A stretch of DNA of 64,000 nucleotides. Origin: Rubrivivax sp. Lineage in GTDB: Bacteria; Pseudomonadota; Gammaproteobacteria; Burkholderiales; Burkholderiaceae_C. Position numbers and translations under genes: made by a program. Shown in pieces: positions 30,855-40,345 of the stretch. Within the stretch, counting starts at the first letter, position 1. Every line of letters starts with the position of its first letter. The notes below the pieces were generated by a model. That model did no database searches and was not told the DNA's origin. It saw only the letters and a program-made list of their open reading frames with translations. The DNA is taken from assembly GCA_022843905.1 (NCBI GenBank), contig JALHMT010000001.1, forward strand, positions 265,610-329,609, read 5' to 3'.

Positions 30855-30883
30855 GTATCTGGCCCGGCCGCGCCGGCTCTGTC
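30855..30883 (+). promoter_or_regulatory. Candidate ECF-type promoter P1: GTATCTGGC-N13-CTCTGTC
   Basis: Identical boxes and spacing to 31519-31547; 25 bp before the ATG at 30909. Confidence 0.65.
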
Positions 30884-30908
30884 GGGCACAGCCCCCACCC
30901 GGCCCGTC

Positions 30909-31427
30909 ATGAAGCCCCTCCACCTCAGCAGCGACATCGAGTTCGACCGCCTGGCCGGCCAGGCGATCCGCCTGCCCGATGCGCCGCACCGCCTGGTGCG
31001 GCATGCGGTGGGCTTGTGGGCTGCCCGGCCGGCCGCCAACGGTCTGCGCGCCGGGGCCGATCGCCTGCGCCGTTGCATCGTCGCCACCCTCAGCTTCGAC
31101 AGCGCGGCCACCAGCGGCCTCGCGCTGGGCATGCGCGGCGGCGCCGACGCGGCCCGGCAACTGGTCTGCAGCACGCCGGTCTGCGACATCGACCTGCGCG
31201 TGGCCGCGTCGGCCGGCAGCTTCCACATCAGCGGCCAGGTGCTGGGCTGCGAGCCCGGCGCCGAGCTGCTGCTGGTGGCCAGCGGCCCGCAGGGCCTCGA
31301 GCGCTTCGCCACCGTCGATGCCCTGGGCGAGTTCCGCCTCGCCGATCTGGCCCGCGGCTGCCATCGCTTGACCCTGCGCGGCCCAGGCGACGACATCGTG
31401 CTGCCCACGATCGAGCTCGGCGCCTGA
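30909..31427 (+). CDS. Hypothetical protein downstream of the sigma factor (172 aa)
   Basis: Complete ORF; C-terminal half looks like a small beta-rich regulatory-like domain (GSFHISGQVLGCEPGAELLLVASGPQGLERFATVDALGEFRLADLARGCHRLTLRG). Confidence 0.7.
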   Translation: MKPLHLSSDIEFDRLAGQAIRLPDAPHRLVRHAVGLWAARPAANGLRAGADRLRRCIVATLSFDSAATSGLALGMRGGADAARQLVCSTPVCDIDLRVAASAGSFHISGQVLGCEPGAELLLVASGPQGLERFATVDALGEFRLADLARGCHRLTLRGPGDDIVLPTIELGA

Positions 31428-31518
31428 TCCTGAGCACCCAGTCCGGCGCGCCGCCCGGCGGCGCCCTCGGCCCGTTCCTGTCCATCGTCCCGTGACTCGC
31501 TAACTTTCAAAATGTGAC

Positions 31519-31547
31519 GTATCTGGCATCTGCCTCGCCGCTCTGTC
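31519..31547 (+). promoter_or_regulatory. Candidate ECF-type promoter P2: GTATCTGGC-N13-CTCTGTC, upstream of the EPS operon
   Basis: Same boxes and same 13-bp spacer as P1; 32 bp before the ATG at 31580. Confidence 0.65.
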
Positions 31548-31579
31548 CTTCGTGACAACGCCATGACAAGGCAGCCCCG

Positions 31580-32905
31580 ATGAAACGCGTCCTGATCTAC
31601 TCGCACGACACCTTCGGCCTCGGCAACATCCGCCGCATGCTGGAGGTCGCGCGCCACCTGGTGAGCAGCTCGCCCGAGGTCTCGGTGCTGGTGATCACCG
31701 GTTCGCCGATGCTGCATGCCTTCCGCATCCCGGCCGGCATCGACTACGTCAAACTGCCCTGCCTGTCGCGCAACGTCGAAGGCCGCTACGCCGCGCGCTC
31801 GCTCGACCTGTCGCTCGAAGCCACCGTGCGCCTGCGCGCCAACATCATCCGCAGCGCCATCGCCGACTTCGAGCCCGACGTCGTGGTGGTCGACAAGAAG
31901 CCCTTCGGCGTGGAGGACGAGCTCAGCGGTGCGCTCGAGGCGCTGCCCGGTTCGCTGCACCGGCCGAAGATGGTGCTGCTGCTGCGCGACATCCTCGACA
32001 GCCCCGAGGCCACGCGCCGCGTGTGGCGCAAGAACGGTTACTTCGAAGCCATCACCACCTACTACGACCAGGTGCTGGTGGTGGGCAGCCCCGAGGTCTT
32101 CGACCTGCGCAGCGAATACGACTTCCCGCCGTTCGCGGCGGCGAAGGTGCGCTTCTGCGGCTACATCGCCCGCGAGTCCGGCCGCCAGGGCCGCGACGCA
32201 CTGCGGCGGCAGCTCGGCGTGGGCGAATCGCAGCCTCTGGTGCTGGTCACCCCGGGCGGCGGCGAGGACGGCTTCGGTCTCGTCGACAACGCGCTGCGTG
32301 CGCTGGCGTCGATGCCGGCGGCGCTGCGCCCGCGCACCCACATCGTCTGCGGGCCCGAGATGGCCGAGGCACAACGCCAGCACGTCGCCGCGGCTGCCGC
32401 CGCCTTGCCCGGTGTCACGCACCAGGACTTCTGCGACGACATGATGGGCATGCAGTCGGCCGCGGACGTGGTGCTGGCCATGGGCGGCTACAACACGGTG
32501 TGCGAGCTGCTGAGCTGCGGTCGGCGCGCGCTGATCGTGCCGCGCATCAGGCCCGGTCAGGAGCAGAACATCCGCGCCGAGCGCATGGCCGCGCTGGGCC
32601 TGCTGGCCATGCTGCACCCCGACCGGCTCACGCCGTGTGCACTGGCGCACGCGCTGCTGGAGCAGGTGGCCGCGTGGCGACAGGGCATCCCGCTGCCTCG
32701 CCTGCGCACGTTGCACGGGCTGGAGCAGGCCACCGCCGCCTTGTGCGAACTGATGGACCTGGCCTTGCCGCGACAGGTGGCGCCGGTGCAGATCGCCGTG
32801 CCGCTGGCTGCCGCGCCGATCGCTGCGGCCCGGGGCGTACGCCGCGCGGCGCGTGTGCGCGTGATGAACGGCCGCGGCTTCACCGAAGCACGGGTGGCCG
32901 CATGA
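31580..32905 (+). CDS. Glycosyltransferase, MurG-like (COG4671-type)
   Basis: MKRVLIYSHDTFGLGNIRRMLEVARHLV; LVLVTPGGGEDGFGLVDNALRAL; MGGYNTVCELLSCGRRALIVPR. Confidence 0.85.
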   Translation: MKRVLIYSHDTFGLGNIRRMLEVARHLVSSSPEVSVLVITGSPMLHAFRIPAGIDYVKLPCLSRNVEGRYAARSLDLSLEATVRLRANIIRSAIADFEPDVVVVDKKPFGVEDELSGALEALPGSLHRPKMVLLLRDILDSPEATRRVWRKNGYFEAITTYYDQVLVVGSPEVFDLRSEYDFPPFAAAKVRFCGYIARESGRQGRDALRRQLGVGESQPLVLVTPGGGEDGFGLVDNALRALASMPAALRPRTHIVCGPEMAEAQRQHVAAAAAALPGVTHQDFCDDMMGMQSAADVVLAMGGYNTVCELLSCGRRALIVPRIRPGQEQNIRAERMAALGLLAMLHPDRLTPCALAHALLEQVAAWRQGIPLPRLRTLHGLEQATAALCELMDLALPRQVAPVQIAVPLAAAPIAAARGVRRAARVRVMNGRGFTEARVAA

Positions 32906-34152
32906 ACGGCCACCACGACGTGAGCCGCCCCCTGGGCATGCTGGTCAAGACCTGGCCCAAGCTGTCGGAGACCTTCATTCTCGAAGAGGTGCTGGGCCTG
33001 GAGCGCCAGGGCGTGAAGCTGGCGATGTATGCGCTGGAAGCGCCCAGCGACGACGTGCGCCACGGTGCCGTCGACCGCGTGCGCGCGCCGGTCAGCCACG
33101 TGCCGCCAGCCCGGCTGCGCCATGCCCCGGCCTTCCTGCTGCGTCACCTGCAGCTGCTGGTGAGCGAGCCGCTGGCCTGGGGTCGCACCCTGTCGGCCGC
33201 GCTGCGCCGCGGACGGTCCGGCCGCATCGACTTCCTGCGCGCCGGCTGGCTGGCCGTGCAGATGCAGCGCGACGGCGTGGCGCACCTGCACAGCCACTTC
33301 ATCAGCGCACCGGCCGACATCGCCGAGCTGGCCGCGGCGCTGGCGTGCCAGCCGTTCTCGATCTCGGCCCACGCCAAGGACATCTACACCTCGAAGCCGC
33401 AGGACCTCAAGCGCAAGATGATGGGCGCGCAGTTCACCGTGAGCTGCACCGAGTTCAACGTGCAGACGCTGCGCGAGATCGCGCCGCAGGCCGTGGTGCA
33501 GCGCATGTACCACGGCATCGACCACCAGGTCTTCCACCCGCTGCGCCGCGAGCCGTCACCCGGCGAGTTGCCGCTGCTGCTGGCCGTGGGCCGCCTGCGC
33601 GCCAAGAAGGGCCTGGACACCCTGATCGAGGCCTGTGCCCTTCTGCAGCAGCGCGGTGTGCCCTTCCGATGCGAGATCGTGGGCTACGGCGAAGAGCGCG
33701 ACCGCCTGGAAGCGCACATCGTGCAGCGCGGGCTGGTCGGCCGCATCGTGCTGCCGGGCAAGCTCACACGCGAACAGGTGATCGCCCGCTACGCACGCAC
33801 GGCGGTCTTCGTGCAGCCCTCGCGCATCACCGCCGATGGCGACCGCGACGGCATCCCCAACGTGCTGCTGGAGGCCCTGGCGATGGCGCTGCCGGTGGTC
33901 GCCACGCGCGTCTCGGGCATTCCGGAGGTGGTGCGGCACCAGCACAACGGCCTGCTGGTCGAGCCCGACGACCCCGCCGCCCTGGCCGACCAGATCGCCT
34001 GGCTGCTGGTGCACCGCGAAGAGGCGGCGATGTTCGGCCGGGTGGGCCGCGCCACCGTCATCGACGCTTTCGACAACGACCGCAATCTGCAGGTGCTGAC
34101 GCGCCTGCTGGAGCATTCCCATGAACACTGCACGCACTGCGCCGCGGCCTGA
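32902..34152 (+). CDS. Glycosyltransferase family 4
   Basis: KLSETFILEEVLGLERQG; SAHAKDIY; AVGRLRAKKGLDTLIEACALL; EALAMALPVVATRVSGIPEVV. Confidence 0.9.
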   Translation: MNGHHDVSRPLGMLVKTWPKLSETFILEEVLGLERQGVKLAMYALEAPSDDVRHGAVDRVRAPVSHVPPARLRHAPAFLLRHLQLLVSEPLAWGRTLSAALRRGRSGRIDFLRAGWLAVQMQRDGVAHLHSHFISAPADIAELAAALACQPFSISAHAKDIYTSKPQDLKRKMMGAQFTVSCTEFNVQTLREIAPQAVVQRMYHGIDHQVFHPLRREPSPGELPLLLAVGRLRAKKGLDTLIEACALLQQRGVPFRCEIVGYGEERDRLEAHIVQRGLVGRIVLPGKLTREQVIARYARTAVFVQPSRITADGDRDGIPNVLLEALAMALPVVATRVSGIPEVVRHQHNGLLVEPDDPAALADQIAWLLVHREEAAMFGRVGRATVIDAFDNDRNLQVLTRLLEHSHEHCTHCAAA

Positions 34153-35527
34153 GGCGCCGATGCGCGCTCCGAACGATGCGCTGCCGCGCGTCGCCTACGT
34201 GATGAACGGCTTTCCGCGCCTGTCGGAGACCTTCATCGCCCACGAGATCCACCAGCTCGAACGGCTGGGCCTGGGGCTGCGCCTGTTCTCGGTGAAGCGC
34301 GAGGACGAGCCGCACGTGCACCCGGTGGTGTCGCAGATCGCCGCGCCGCTGGCCTACCTGCCCGACGCCAGCTCGCTGTCTGGCACGGCGCTGTCGCGCT
34401 GGCTGGTCGACAACGTGCCCACCTTCTGGCCCGCGCACGCCGAGCTGCTGCGCCGCCACCCGCTGCGCTGGGTGCGCACGCTGGCCAGTGCCGCGGCGCT
34501 GGCCTGGCGCCACCGCAAGACCGAAGACGGCAGCTTGCGGCTGCGCAAGGTCTTCCTGAAGGAGTTCCTGCAGGCCGGCCACATCGCGGCCGCGGTGCTG
34601 CGTGCCGGCGACGTGGGCCACCTGCACGGCCACTTCTGCCATGGCGTGGCCACCATCACCTGGATGGCCAGCCGCCTGACCGGCCTGCCGTTCAGCTTCA
34701 CCGCGCACGCCAAGGACATCTACCAGGCCGAGCTCAATCCCGGCCGGCTGCTCGAACGAAAGATGGGCGCGGCGCGCTTCGTGGCCACCTGCACCTGCGC
34801 CAATGCCGAGGTGCTGAGCGCGCGCCACCCGCGGCCCTGCGAGGTGCACACCATCTATCACGGGCTGGACACCGACGTGTTCGCGCCCAGCCGCCAGGCC
34901 TGGCCTGCCGTGCCGGTGCTGCTGTCGGTGGGCCGCTTCGTCGAGAAGAAGGGCTTCGATGTGCTGGTCGCCGCCTGCGCTGCGCTGCGCTCGCGCGGAC
35001 TGCCGTTCCGCTGCGTCATCGTCGGTGAAGGTGGCCCGGCGCTGGCCGGCATCGAGGCCCAGGTCGCCGCTGCGGGCCTGCAGGACGTGGTCGAGCTGCG
35101 CGGGCCGATGACGCAGGACGCGCTGCGCGAGGTCTACCGCCAGGCGCACGTCTTCGCCTTGCCCTGCCAGGTGATGGAAGACGGCGACCGCGACGGCTTT
35201 CCCAACGTGCTGGCCGAGGCCATGGCCATGGGCATCCCGGTGGTCAGCACGCGCATCTCGGGCATCCCCGAGATGATCGACGACGGCCACCACGGCCTGC
35301 TCGTGGAAAGCCGCGACGTCGCGTCGCTGGCCGACGCGCTGAGCCGCCTGCTGACCGACACCACGCTGCACGCGCGCCTGTCGCTGGCCGCCCGCGAGCG
35401 CATCTGCGAACGCTTCGACTCCCGCCGCACCACGGTGGCGCTGCGCGACCTCTTCGTGCAGCAGCTGCAGGCGCGCGCACAGCGCCCGGCGGCCCCCCTG
35501 CGCGCGGCCGGCGAGGCACGGGCATGA
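34121..35527 (+). CDS. Glycosyltransferase family 4 (tandem paralogue of the preceding gene)
   Basis: RLSETFIAHEIHQLERLGLGLR; FTAHAKDIYQAE; SVGRFVEKKGFDVLVAACAAL; EAMAMGIPVVSTRISGIPEMI; start could be the internal ATG at 34160. Confidence 0.88.
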   Translation: MNTARTAPRPEAPMRAPNDALPRVAYVMNGFPRLSETFIAHEIHQLERLGLGLRLFSVKREDEPHVHPVVSQIAAPLAYLPDASSLSGTALSRWLVDNVPTFWPAHAELLRRHPLRWVRTLASAAALAWRHRKTEDGSLRLRKVFLKEFLQAGHIAAAVLRAGDVGHLHGHFCHGVATITWMASRLTGLPFSFTAHAKDIYQAELNPGRLLERKMGAARFVATCTCANAEVLSARHPRPCEVHTIYHGLDTDVFAPSRQAWPAVPVLLSVGRFVEKKGFDVLVAACAALRSRGLPFRCVIVGEGGPALAGIEAQVAAAGLQDVVELRGPMTQDALREVYRQAHVFALPCQVMEDGDRDGFPNVLAEAMAMGIPVVSTRISGIPEMIDDGHHGLLVESRDVASLADALSRLLTDTTLHARLSLAARERICERFDSRRTTVALRDLFVQQLQARAQRPAAPLRAAGEARA

Positions 35528-37599
35528 CGCTGTCTCCCTGCGCCGCGCCGACGCCTGTCGAGGCCTCGGCCCCGCAGCCCTCGATCTTCCAGCCGTTCTG
35601 GGCGGCGATGAACGATCGCCAGCTGCTGGAGCACTACCGCGGCGTGCGCGGCGTGCACTTCGACGCCGTGGTCGACGCCGAAGAGACCCGGCGCGAGCGC
35701 ATCGACGGTATCGTCGATGGGGACTTCCAGTTCAACGGCGAGACCCATTGCCTGGGCGGGCAGGTCGACTGGCTGAACAACCCCAGCCGCGACGTCGAGT
35801 GGCACATCCTGCTGCACAAGTTCTACTACGCCGTGGGCCTGGCGCAGCAATGGCAGCGCAGCGGGGACGCGCGCTACGTGCAGCGCTGGGCCGAGCTGAT
35901 CGACAGCTGGATCTCGGTCACGCCGCCGGGCTTCATCGCGGCCGACGTCACCGGCCGCCGCGTGCAGAACTGGATCTACAGCCTGCAGGGCCTGGTGCTG
36001 CAGCGTGCCGGTGCGCCGGTGGAGGCCGGCTTCTTCCGCCGCCTGCTGACTTCGCTGCACGGGCAGGTGGAGTTCCTGTGCGCCAACCTCACGCCCAAGC
36101 GCAACCACCGCACGCTCGAACTGCTCGCCATCTTCCTGGCAGGCGTGGTGTTCCCCGAGATGCAGCGCGCGGCGCACTGGCGCCGCTTCGCGTTGGCCGA
36201 GACGCTGGCCAACGTGCAGGCCGACCTGCTGACCGACGGCGTGCATTGCGAGCTGTCGTCCGACTACCACTGCCTGGCGCTGCGCAACTGGTTGCAGGTG
36301 CGCCAGCTCGCGGCGCGCAACGGCATGACGGTGCCGGCCGAGATGGACGCCGCATTGCAGCGTGCCTTCGATTTCGCCCTGCACGTGCACCGGCCCGATG
36401 GCGTGGCGCCCAGCCTGTCGGACGGCGACGCCCGCAGCTATCTGCCGCTGCTGGCGCTGGGTGCCGAGGTGTACGGTCGCGAGGACCTGCGATTCGTGGC
36501 CACGGCCGGCCGTGAAGGCCAGGCACCGGCGCATCGTGTGGCGCACTTCCTTCAGAGCGGCTACCACGTGCTGCGCAGCGGCTGGGAGCGCGCGCCGCAC
36601 TTTGCCGATGCGCAGTGGGTGGTGTTCGACTGCGGCCCGCTGGGTGAGGGCAACCACGGCCACCTGGACGCGCTGAGCTTCGAGCTGGCGGCCTTCGGCC
36701 GACCGCTGCTGGTCGACCCCGGCCGCTACACCTACAGCGAGGCCGGCGACGTCAACTGGCGCGTTCACTTTCGCGGCACGGCGGCGCACAACACCGTGGG
36801 TGTCGACGGCCTGCAGCAGACGCGCTATGCCCCGAAGCCGATCAAGGAGCCTTCGCGCCATGCGCAGGGCAGCGTGCGTCACAAGATCGGCGGGCCCGGC
36901 CCCGAGACCACGCTGATCGAATCGGCCAGCTCGCCGCACCTGGACCTGCTGCACGGCCGCGCCGTCTGCCGCCGGCCGGCGCAGGAGTACGACGCGGTGC
37001 ACGAACGCTGCATCGTCTTCGTCGACCAGAGCTACTGGATCGTCAGCGACCGGCTGCGGTCTTCCGAAGATCACCGCTACGCGCTGCACTTCCAGCTGAC
37101 GGCGGCGGCGCAAGGGCGCACCTCGCTGCGGCTGGACGCCGCCCCCGGGCTGGACAGCCCGGGCCTGTCGCTGGCGCTGGCGCCATGCGCCGGCCTGCAG
37201 GTCGAACTGGCGGACAGCTGGGTCTCCACGCTGTACGGCCAGAAGGACCCGGCGCCGCAGCTGCGCTGCACACTGCAGGGCCGGCATGTCGGCTTCGACA
37301 CGGTGCTGTTGCCTTCGCGCGGCGCAGCCCCGCGGGTGAACGTCGAACGGACGTCCGGCACGGCGCTGCGCATCACCGTCGAAGGACGGCCGGGACACGA
37401 CACGTGGCTCCATGGGCACGACCCCGAGGCTGTGTCCATCGAAGGCATCGACTTCCGCGGCCGCTGGCTGCTGCTCCGCCATGCGCCCGACGGCACGCTG
37501 CTGCATGCCACCACGCACGCCGGCGCGGTGCTCGACCAGCGCTGCACAGCCGTTCCGGTGACGCACGTGGCGGCGCGCTTCGGGGCCGGTGAGCGGTGA
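35524..37599 (+). CDS. Heparinase II/III family protein
   Basis: Alpha-toroid N-terminus with LNNPSRDVEWHILLHKFYY, NHRTLELLAIFLAGVVFPE; C-terminal DCGPLGEGNHGHLDALSFELAAFGRPLLVDPGRYTY and RGTAAHNTVGVDG typical of Hepar_II_III. Confidence 0.88.
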   Translation: MTLSPCAAPTPVEASAPQPSIFQPFWAAMNDRQLLEHYRGVRGVHFDAVVDAEETRRERIDGIVDGDFQFNGETHCLGGQVDWLNNPSRDVEWHILLHKFYYAVGLAQQWQRSGDARYVQRWAELIDSWISVTPPGFIAADVTGRRVQNWIYSLQGLVLQRAGAPVEAGFFRRLLTSLHGQVEFLCANLTPKRNHRTLELLAIFLAGVVFPEMQRAAHWRRFALAETLANVQADLLTDGVHCELSSDYHCLALRNWLQVRQLAARNGMTVPAEMDAALQRAFDFALHVHRPDGVAPSLSDGDARSYLPLLALGAEVYGREDLRFVATAGREGQAPAHRVAHFLQSGYHVLRSGWERAPHFADAQWVVFDCGPLGEGNHGHLDALSFELAAFGRPLLVDPGRYTYSEAGDVNWRVHFRGTAAHNTVGVDGLQQTRYAPKPIKEPSRHAQGSVRHKIGGPGPETTLIESASSPHLDLLHGRAVCRRPAQEYDAVHERCIVFVDQSYWIVSDRLRSSEDHRYALHFQLTAAAQGRTSLRLDAAPGLDSPGLSLALAPCAGLQVELADSWVSTLYGQKDPAPQLRCTLQGRHVGFDTVLLPSRGAAPRVNVERTSGTALRITVEGRPGHDTWLHGHDPEAVSIEGIDFRGRWLLLRHAPDGTLLHATTHAGAVLDQRCTAVPVTHVAARFGAGER

Positions 37600-38984
37600 T
37601 GACGATCGCCCGCCCCGCGCCGCCGCTGCCCGTCGACGCCCAGCTGCCCCAGATGCGTCGGGCGCTGGATGCCGAGGCCATGGCGACTGTCTTCACGGAC
37701 CTCGTCGACCCCGACCACGGCGTGCCGACGTGCGAAGTCGACCGCGTGAAGTACCGCCCCGGTCACAACCTGTCGGTCGCGTACAGGCTGCTCTGGCCCG
37801 ATGGCGCCCCGTTGCGCGAGCAGCGCGTGTCGGCGCGCTTCTGCACGCACGGCGAGTCGGCGCGCCGACACGCCAAGGCGGCGACCCGGCCCCTGCAGGC
37901 CTCGCCCGCGGGCCCGGCGCTGAGCCACTGCCCGTCTCTCGGGATGGTGGCGCATTGGTGGCCCAACGACCGCCGGCTGGCCGCCGCTGCCGTGCTGCAC
38001 GACGAGGCTGCGCTGCGCGACCGGTGGCTGCCCGAGGTGGTGTCGGCGCTGGGCTTCGATGACGACCGGCTCGTCGGGCACCGCCTGCAGATCGTTCAGC
38101 TGATGCCCGAGCGGCGCGTCACCTCGCGGGTGTCCCTGGATGTCGACCACGGCGCGGGCGTCCTGCGCACCCACGTCGTGTACGCCAAGTCCGATGCCGC
38201 GCTGCGCGGCGCCACCACGCAGGCCGTGATGCAGGCGCTGCGAGGCAGCCCGGCAGCGCGCGACGGCAGCTTGCTCACGCCGCTGCCTCTGTTGTGGCAA
38301 CCGGGCAGCGGCCTGCACTGGCAACAGGCGCTGCCGGGCCGCACCCTGCTCGACGACGAGCCCCTCGTCGGCGCGGCCACCGCCGGACGCGTGGGTGCGC
38401 TGGTGGCGGCACTGCACGGCACCACGCCGCCCGGCCTGCCGGCCGTGCAGCGGGACGACCTGCTGCAACGCCTGCAGGCCGTGCGCGCGCTGCTCGAGCA
38501 GGTGGAGCCGGCCTGGGCCTGGCGCAGCCTGCCGGTGCTGCGGGCGCTGGAAGACGGCCTGCCCGCTGCCGGCGAAGGCGCGCCCGTCACCCTGCACGGC
38601 GACCTGCATCCCGGCAACGTCCTTCGCCATGAAAGGCAACTTGCGATGATCGATCTGGACGACGTGCACCGTGGTCCGGCCTGGCTGGACCTCGGCGACT
38701 GGTGCGCCGATGCCGTCTATCGTGCGCTGCTCGGCGGCCGCACGGCGGCCAGCGCCGGCGCGGTGAACCAGGCCTTCTGCGGGGGCTACTTCTCTGGCGG
38801 CGGAGCGCCGCTGGCTCCCTCGCGCCTGGCCTGGGCCACCGCGTGGCAGCTGGTCTGCCGACGGGTGCAGCGTTGCATCGTCAACCTGAAGCCGGGCCGC
38901 TATGCCCTGGTGCCGGCGCTGCTGGCCGCGGCGCAAGGGCTGCTCGCCGGGCACCGCCGGGTCGTGGCGGAGGTGGGCGCATGA
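37596..38984 (+). CDS. Phosphotransferase, aminoglycoside phosphotransferase (APH)-like kinase
   Basis: C-terminal VTLHGDLHPGNVLRHERQLAMIDLDDVHRGPAWLDLGDW catalytic loop. Confidence 0.83.
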   Translation: MMTIARPAPPLPVDAQLPQMRRALDAEAMATVFTDLVDPDHGVPTCEVDRVKYRPGHNLSVAYRLLWPDGAPLREQRVSARFCTHGESARRHAKAATRPLQASPAGPALSHCPSLGMVAHWWPNDRRLAAAAVLHDEAALRDRWLPEVVSALGFDDDRLVGHRLQIVQLMPERRVTSRVSLDVDHGAGVLRTHVVYAKSDAALRGATTQAVMQALRGSPAARDGSLLTPLPLLWQPGSGLHWQQALPGRTLLDDEPLVGAATAGRVGALVAALHGTTPPGLPAVQRDDLLQRLQAVRALLEQVEPAWAWRSLPVLRALEDGLPAAGEGAPVTLHGDLHPGNVLRHERQLAMIDLDDVHRGPAWLDLGDWCADAVYRALLGGRTAASAGAVNQAFCGGYFSGGGAPLAPSRLAWATAWQLVCRRVQRCIVNLKPGRYALVPALLAAAQGLLAGHRRVVAEVGA

Positions 38985-40345
38985 ACCGGGCCGACGTGCC
39001 GGAAAGCACCGTGGCCGGCGATGGGCTGCCGCTGACCGACCTGCAGGTCGCACTGCAGCAGGGTATGCCCGGCTTCGCCGACGGCACGCTGGTCATCGAC
39101 TCGCTGCGCGTGGTGAAGATGCGCCGCAGCAGCTCGAAGCGGCGCGATCCGCACCCCTACACCGTGTGCCTGGACATTGCCCTGCACGAGGCCGCGGGCG
39201 GGCGCCGGCACGGCCTGCGGCTGTACGGCAAGGCCTGTCGCGACGGCGCCAGCGTGGCGCTCTTCGACGCCGCCCGGCAAGCGCCCCTGGCGCCCGTCGA
39301 GGGCGGGCCGGCCCTGGCGCACCTGCCCGCGCTGGACATGGTGCTGTGGGGCTGGCCCAACGACCCCGGCCTGTCGCAGCTGCCGGTCTTGCTGGACCCG
39401 GTCACGCTGTGGCCCGCGCTGCCGGCGGCCGTGCGCGAAGGCGCCGTGCGCGTGCTGTCGGTGCAGGCCTTGCGCTACGAGCCGGAGGTGCGCGCCACCT
39501 TGCGCTGCGTGCTGGAGCAGGCCGACGGCAGCCGCCGCGAGGTCTTCGGCAAGACCTTCCGCGACGGGCGCGCCGGGCTGCTGCTGCAGCGCTTCCGGTA
39601 CTTCGCGGAACTGTCCCGGCGCGATCCCTCCGCGCCCCTCGTGGCCGAGCCGCTGGACGCCCATGCCGGCACACACTGCCTGTGGCAGGCCGCGGCACCG
39701 GGCCGTCCGCTGACGTCCTTGGAAGGTGAAGAAGCAGGGACCGTGTTCGCGCGGCTGGGCACGGCGCTGGCGCATCTGCATGGCGCGCCGCTGCCCACCA
39801 CCAGCAAGCGAACGGTGTCGCACTGGCTCACCGAGGTGGGTCGCCGCGCGAAGAAGATCTCGCGGGTGCAGCCGCAGCTCGGCGAGCGCGCCTACGCGCT
39901 GGCCGACCGGCTCGCGGCCCTGGCTCAAGCCCTGCCGCCAACAGGCACGGCGCTGATCCATGGTGACTTCCACCCCGACCAGGTGTGGGCGCACGACGGC
40001 CGCCCGCTGCTCTTCGACTTCGACGAGTTCGCCATCGGCGATCCGATGGAGGACCTGGCCGAATTCGTCGTGAAGCTGCACGAGGCCGGCGGCGGCGCGC
40101 GACCGGCGCTGCACGGGGCCGCCTGCGAAGCAGCGCTGCTCGGCGCTTACCGCGCTGCTGCGCCCGAGCGCTGGCACGCCGGCTGGCTGGGCTGGCACCG
40201 TTCTGTGCAGGCCTTGCTGCAGGCCAGCCGTTCCTTCGTCTTCCAGGCCCCGGGATGGCCCGAGGCCATGTCCCGCTGGCTGAGCGCCGCCGAGGACGCT
40301 GCCGCCGCCCTGGCCCTCACCCTGGACGAGGAGACCCCGGCATGA
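38981..40345 (+). CDS. Phosphotransferase, APH-like kinase (second copy)
   Basis: ALIHGDFHPDQVWAHDGRPLLFDFDEFAIGDPMEDLAEFV catalytic loop; overlaps previous gene by 4 bp. Confidence 0.83.
   Translation: MNRADVPESTVAGDGLPLTDLQVALQQGMPGFADGTLVIDSLRVVKMRRSSSKRRDPHPYTVCLDIALHEAAGGRRHGLRLYGKACRDGASVALFDAARQAPLAPVEGGPALAHLPALDMVLWGWPNDPGLSQLPVLLDPVTLWPALPAAVREGAVRVLSVQALRYEPEVRATLRCVLEQADGSRREVFGKTFRDGRAGLLLQRFRYFAELSRRDPSAPLVAEPLDAHAGTHCLWQAAAPGRPLTSLEGEEAGTVFARLGTALAHLHGAPLPTTSKRTVSHWLTEVGRRAKKISRVQPQLGERAYALADRLAALAQALPPTGTALIHGDFHPDQVWAHDGRPLLFDFDEFAIGDPMEDLAEFVVKLHEAGGGARPALHGAACEAALLGAYRAAAPERWHAGWLGWHRSVQALLQASRSFVFQAPGWPEAMSRWLSAAEDAAAALALTLDEETPA

Noticed and set aside
37596-40345. Aminoglycoside resistance genes
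   Set aside because: APH-fold catalytic loops are widespread in non-resistance kinases; operon context is glycan biosynthesis.
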